Below are positions 61,199 through 64,000 of a DNA stretch of 64,000 nt, piece by piece. The notes beneath the pieces were generated by a model that was given only the letters and a program-made list of their open reading frames with translations, had not been told where the DNA came from and did not search any database. Positions within the stretch are counted from its first letter, which is position 1. Each line of letters opens with the position of its first letter. The stretch spans positions 372,001 through 436,000 of the forward strand of contig NZ_VTHB01000001.1 of NCBI RefSeq assembly GCF_009729205.1, written 5' to 3'. The DNA is from Mycobacteroides sp. CBMA 271. Lineage in GTDB: Bacteria; Actinomycetota; Actinomycetes; Mycobacteriales; Mycobacteriaceae. A program made the translations under genes and the position numbers.

Positions 61199-64000
61199 TC
61201 ATTCCCGGCCCAGCGCGGAGAGCTCCGCCTCACGCGGCAGCTCAGGCAGTTCGGCGGGTGCGACCGTTCGCCCCGTACGCACGTAGTGAAACACCGCGTT
61301 CACCCGCGCAGGATCGATCCCCTGTAGGGCCGCCCATGCCTGCCGGTACACCGCCAACTGCAGGGCCGCGGCCTCCATCTCGGCGCCGGACGGCTCGTGT
61401 CCGGTCTTCCAGTCGACGACCGTCCAGGTGCCGGCCGTGCCGCTGTCGGGTCCGAACACGGCGTCGATCCGCCCGCGCAGGACGGTCCCAGACACGGAGA
61501 TCTCAAACGGCACCTCGACGTCGGCCGGGGTCCGGTCCGCCCAGTCCGAATCCAGGAATGCCGACTGCAGCGCCGCCAGATCCTCGGCATCCTCGAAATC
61601 TCCGTAGCCGTCGCTCGGGAGATCCTCAAAGTCGATGAGGCGCACCGACCCATAGTGGCGCTGCACCCAGGAGTGGAAGGCGGTGCCGCGGCGCGCTTCG
61701 AGGTCCGGCCGGGAGGGCCGCGGTCGGGCTAGACGACGCGCGAGTGCCTGCGGATCGTGGCGCAGCTCGACCAAACTAGTCACCGAAAGATGCTGAGGAA
61801 GCGCCAGTTCCGGCCGCCGATGGGCCTGCTCTCGTTCGCGTAGCAGCGCATCGACATCGGCGGTCCACCCGTCCATATCGTCATCGTCTTCGTCATCGGG
61901 TCCGGCGGTTACACCGGCGCGCGCCTCCCGCACCAGCCGCGCGCCGGCTTCGACCTCGCTGCGCCTGTCCGCGAGCGGATCGGCGGGCCACTGCGCTTCA
62001 ACCGACTGATCAAGCATGGGATTGCGCTCGCCGGCCGCGGGCTCGGGGGCCCACTGTTCGACGATGCCGCACGGAATGACTTCGGCGGCTGCATCTTCGA
62101 TGACATCGCGCAGCTCATTCAGAAAGTCGGACGGCCCCTTTGGCTTGAGACCGGTCTGTCCCCAGTGGTGTCCGGAGACGAAAAGCTGTTCGGCCGAGCG
62201 GGTAACCGCGACATACAGCAGCCGACGTTCCTCGTCGATACGGCGAGTGGCCAGGCTGTCCTTGTGCCGCGCGATGGCATCGGAGAGCTGCTTGCGGTTC
62301 GTGATCCCCTCGGTATTCAGTTGCGGAACCCCGAAGCGATCCCCATCGGTGGCGCGATCGCCGCGCAGCAGCGGAGGCAGCTCGGTGGCACTTGTCAGCC
62401 AGGTCGGTGCGGCCACGCCCGACGGAAACACCCCGGCGCTCACATGCGGTACCGCGACCACATCCCATTCCAGCCCCTTGGCCGAGTGCACGGTCAGGAT
62501 CTGTACCCGTCCCGGACTGGCGGCAACTTCTGCTGGAGTGAAACCCTTTTCGATCTCCCAGGCCGCGTCGAGGTACTGCAGGAACGCGGCGATCACCCCC
62601 ACCGGGTCGCTCTGGTCAGCGGCCTCGGCGAATCCCGCCGCGACGTCCGTGAAGGCACGCAACTGGTCCAAGCCGCCGGCGCGTTGCCCCGCCACGAGCT
62701 CGACGTCGAGCGCCAGCACCCGTTGCACCTCGGCGATCAGGTCGGTGAGCGGCATGCCGAGCCGGGTACGCAGTGCGGACAGCTCACGGCGCAGCGCCGT
62801 CAGGCGAGTCCAGCCCTCCGGTGAATACTGTTCTGCAGCACCGGGATCACTGACGGCGTCGGCCAGACACGGAATGTCGGCTTCTTCCCCCGACACATCA
62901 GCGACGCCGCGGCCGAATGCCGTCGCGCGTCGCCACAGCACCGCCAGATCGTGGGCTCCGAGACGCCACCTCGGACCGGTCAGCACGCGCAACGCGGCCG
63001 GACCGGCGGTCGGGTCGGCGACAAGGCGCAACATCGCGACGGTATCGGCCACTTCCGGAAGCCCCAGCAGACCCGTCAGTCCCACCACCTCGACCGGCAC
63101 ACCGTGTGCGGCAAGGACCTCCGCCATGGGCGCGGCATCGCTGTTGCGCCTGACCAGGACCGCCGACGATGGCGGGCGGTTCTGTTCCCGTCGCGCCTCC
63201 TCGTATACCGAGGCCATTTGCGTTGCAACCCATTCTCGTTCGGCGGCGATGTCGCCGAGCAGTGCGCACGCGATGTGACCGGAAGGGGCGTCCGGACGGG
63301 GCCGCAGCGGCCGTACCGCCACCGAACGCCGCCGCGCTTCCTCCGAGACGGCGTTGGCCAGATGCAAAGCCTCCGGCGGGTTGCGCCAGCTGGTGCGCAG
63401 TTCCCGCGTCGGCGCCGGCGATCCGTCGGCCAGCGGGAAGTCGGTGGTGAACCGGGGCAGGTTGGTTGCCGATGCGCCACGCCAACCGTAAATGGACTGG
63501 ATCGGATCGCCCACTGCGGTCAACGCCAACTCGGGATCAACACCTCGCCCGAACAACGACGACAACAAGATGCGTTGCGCGTGCCCGGTGTCCTGATACT
63601 CATCGAGAAGGACCACCCGGTAGCGTTCCCGCTGGGTTTGTCCGACCACGGAGTGCTCGGCAGCCAGGCGAGCCGCCAACGACATCTGCGTCCCGAAATC
63701 GAGTACACCGCGGGTACGCATCTCGCGCAGCAGCCGGTCCACGATCGCGACGAGCTGCGTTCTTTCACACTGCGTTTCGACAAGCCGCAACAGCCAGGCG
63801 CTCGGCCGTCCCTCCCGCTGATACGGGCCGGGCGGCAGTGTGTGGATCAGCTGTTCGAGCTCATCGTGCGAGGACAGCAGGTCGGCGGTGTCCACCAGAT
63901 GTTCGGACAGCTGGCCGGCCAAGGCGAGCACCTGCGCGGTGACAGCCCCGGGAGTCTTCTCGGTATCCAGGTCGCCGTCGAAATCGCAGACCAAGCGGAA
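61199..64000 (-). CDS. adnB: AdnB helicase-nuclease subunit, partial (cut by right edge)
   Basis: C-terminal 933 residues of a UvrD-like helicase with a RecB-family nuclease; the frame is open past base 64000, and family members are about 1,050-1,100 residues. Motif II LLDEYQDTGHAQRI, III VGDPIQSIYGWRGAS, V LTVHSAKGLEWDVVAVPHVS, VI RRLLYVAVTRSAEQL. Nuclease: GRIDAVFGP and VVDWKTGHEP (D..D-x-K). AdnAB resects double-strand breaks in mycobacteria; AdnA should lie just outside to the right. Confidence 0.92.
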   Translation of the reverse strand, partial: FRLVCDFDGDLDTEKTPGAVTAQVLALAGQLSEHLVDTADLLSSHDELEQLIHTLPPGPYQREGRPSAWLLRLVETQCERTQLVAIVDRLLREMRTRGVLDFGTQMSLAARLAAEHSVVGQTQRERYRVVLLDEYQDTGHAQRILLSSLFGRGVDPELALTAVGDPIQSIYGWRGASATNLPRFTTDFPLADGSPAPTRELRTSWRNPPEALHLANAVSEEARRRSVAVRPLRPRPDAPSGHIACALLGDIAAEREWVATQMASVYEEARREQNRPPSSAVLVRRNSDAAPMAEVLAAHGVPVEVVGLTGLLGLPEVADTVAMLRLVADPTAGPAALRVLTGPRWRLGAHDLAVLWRRATAFGRGVADVSGEEADIPCLADAVSDPGAAEQYSPEGWTRLTALRRELSALRTRLGMPLTDLIAEVQRVLALDVELVAGQRAGGLDQLRAFTDVAAGFAEAADQSDPVGVIAAFLQYLDAAWEIEKGFTPAEVAASPGRVQILTVHSAKGLEWDVVAVPHVSAGVFPSGVAAPTWLTSATELPPLLRGDRATDGDRFGVPQLNTEGITNRKQLSDAIARHKDSLATRRIDEERRLLYVAVTRSAEQLFVSGHHWGQTGLKPKGPSDFLNELRDVIEDAAAEVIPCGIVEQWAPEPAAGERNPMLDQSVEAQWPADPLADRRSEVEAGARLVREARAGVTAGPDDEDDDDMDGWTADVDALLREREQAHRRPELALPQHLSVTSLVELRHDPQALARRLARPRPSRPDLEARRGTAFHSWVQRHYGSVRLIDFEDLPSDGYGDFEDAEDLAALQSAFLDSDWADRTPADVEVPFEISVSGTVLRGRIDAVFGPDSGTAGTWTVVDWKTGHEPSGAEMEAAALQLAVYRQAWAALQGIDPARVNAVFHYVRTGRTVAPAELPELPREAELSALGRE

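Noticed and set aside
1..64000. CRISPR array or insertion sequence
   Set aside because: No regularly spaced direct repeats and no transposase reading frame or terminal repeats were found.

Overview
The window is a high-GC chromosomal segment of a rapidly growing mycobacterium, most likely the Mycobacteroides abscessus/chelonae group. That placement is inference. It rests on mycobacterial gene order (prfB-mscS-ftsE-ftsX-smpB-ssrA; fadE24-fadE23; UPF0182-PDZ protease-metalloprotease-ABC1 kinase-whiB7-uvrD2-mycoredoxin-nudC-K+ channel-adnB) and on F420-dependent enzymes, LCP, MmpS-like and WhiB proteins.

Layout. 1-9.1 kb holds accessory metabolic and regulatory genes: a cut-off carboxylesterase, a secreted DUF4185 protein, LysR, a deaminase, an LCP cell-wall ligase, a deazaflavin oxidoreductase with TetR, an O-methyltransferase and a Nudix hydrolase. 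9.2-12.2 kb has a MarR regulator divergent from an SDR and an Old Yellow Enzyme. 12.3-17.2 kb is a small island ending at the 3' end of ssrA (tmRNA). It carries two divergent gene pairs: an AlbA_2/Schlafen-like protein with an unknown protein, and a DUF4365-like protein overlapping an unknown 385-residue protein. A broken integrase/DUF3883 remnant abuts the tmRNA. 17.3-24.7 kb is the ribosome-rescue and division core (ssrA, smpB, ftsX, ftsE, MscS channel, prfB). 24.8-37.6 kb holds IclR and a divergent SDR-like gene, three acyl-CoA dehydrogenases, fprA, hisN, an ABC exporter and an F420 enzyme. 37.6-43.3 kb has an SRPBCC-acyl-CoA ligase fusion, small secreted proteins and initiator tRNA. 43.4-64 kb is envelope proteolysis, three tandem ABC1/UbiB kinases, the antibiotic-resistance regulator whiB7 with a long attenuated leader, and DNA repair helicases (uvrD2, partial adnB).

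Themes. SmpB and tmRNA act together in rescue of stalled ribosomes, and prfB supplies release factor 2. FtsE and FtsX form one divisome ABC complex. WhiB7 lies behind an upstream ORF and an intrinsic terminator, an arrangement that senses translation stress. FadE23/24 share a tandem palindromic operator.

Beyond genes, the most unusual items are: (i) five scattered intergenic hairpins with conserved CGCCGAGTG-type ends but unrelated, self-complementary interiors; (ii) the ssrA-linked island with a candidate two-gene defence module; (iii) an inverted repeat that would bury the Shine-Dalgarno site of the integrase remnant; (iv) several near-perfect operators (TetR 36 bp, IclR 24 bp). I saw no insertion sequence, rRNA or CRISPR array.
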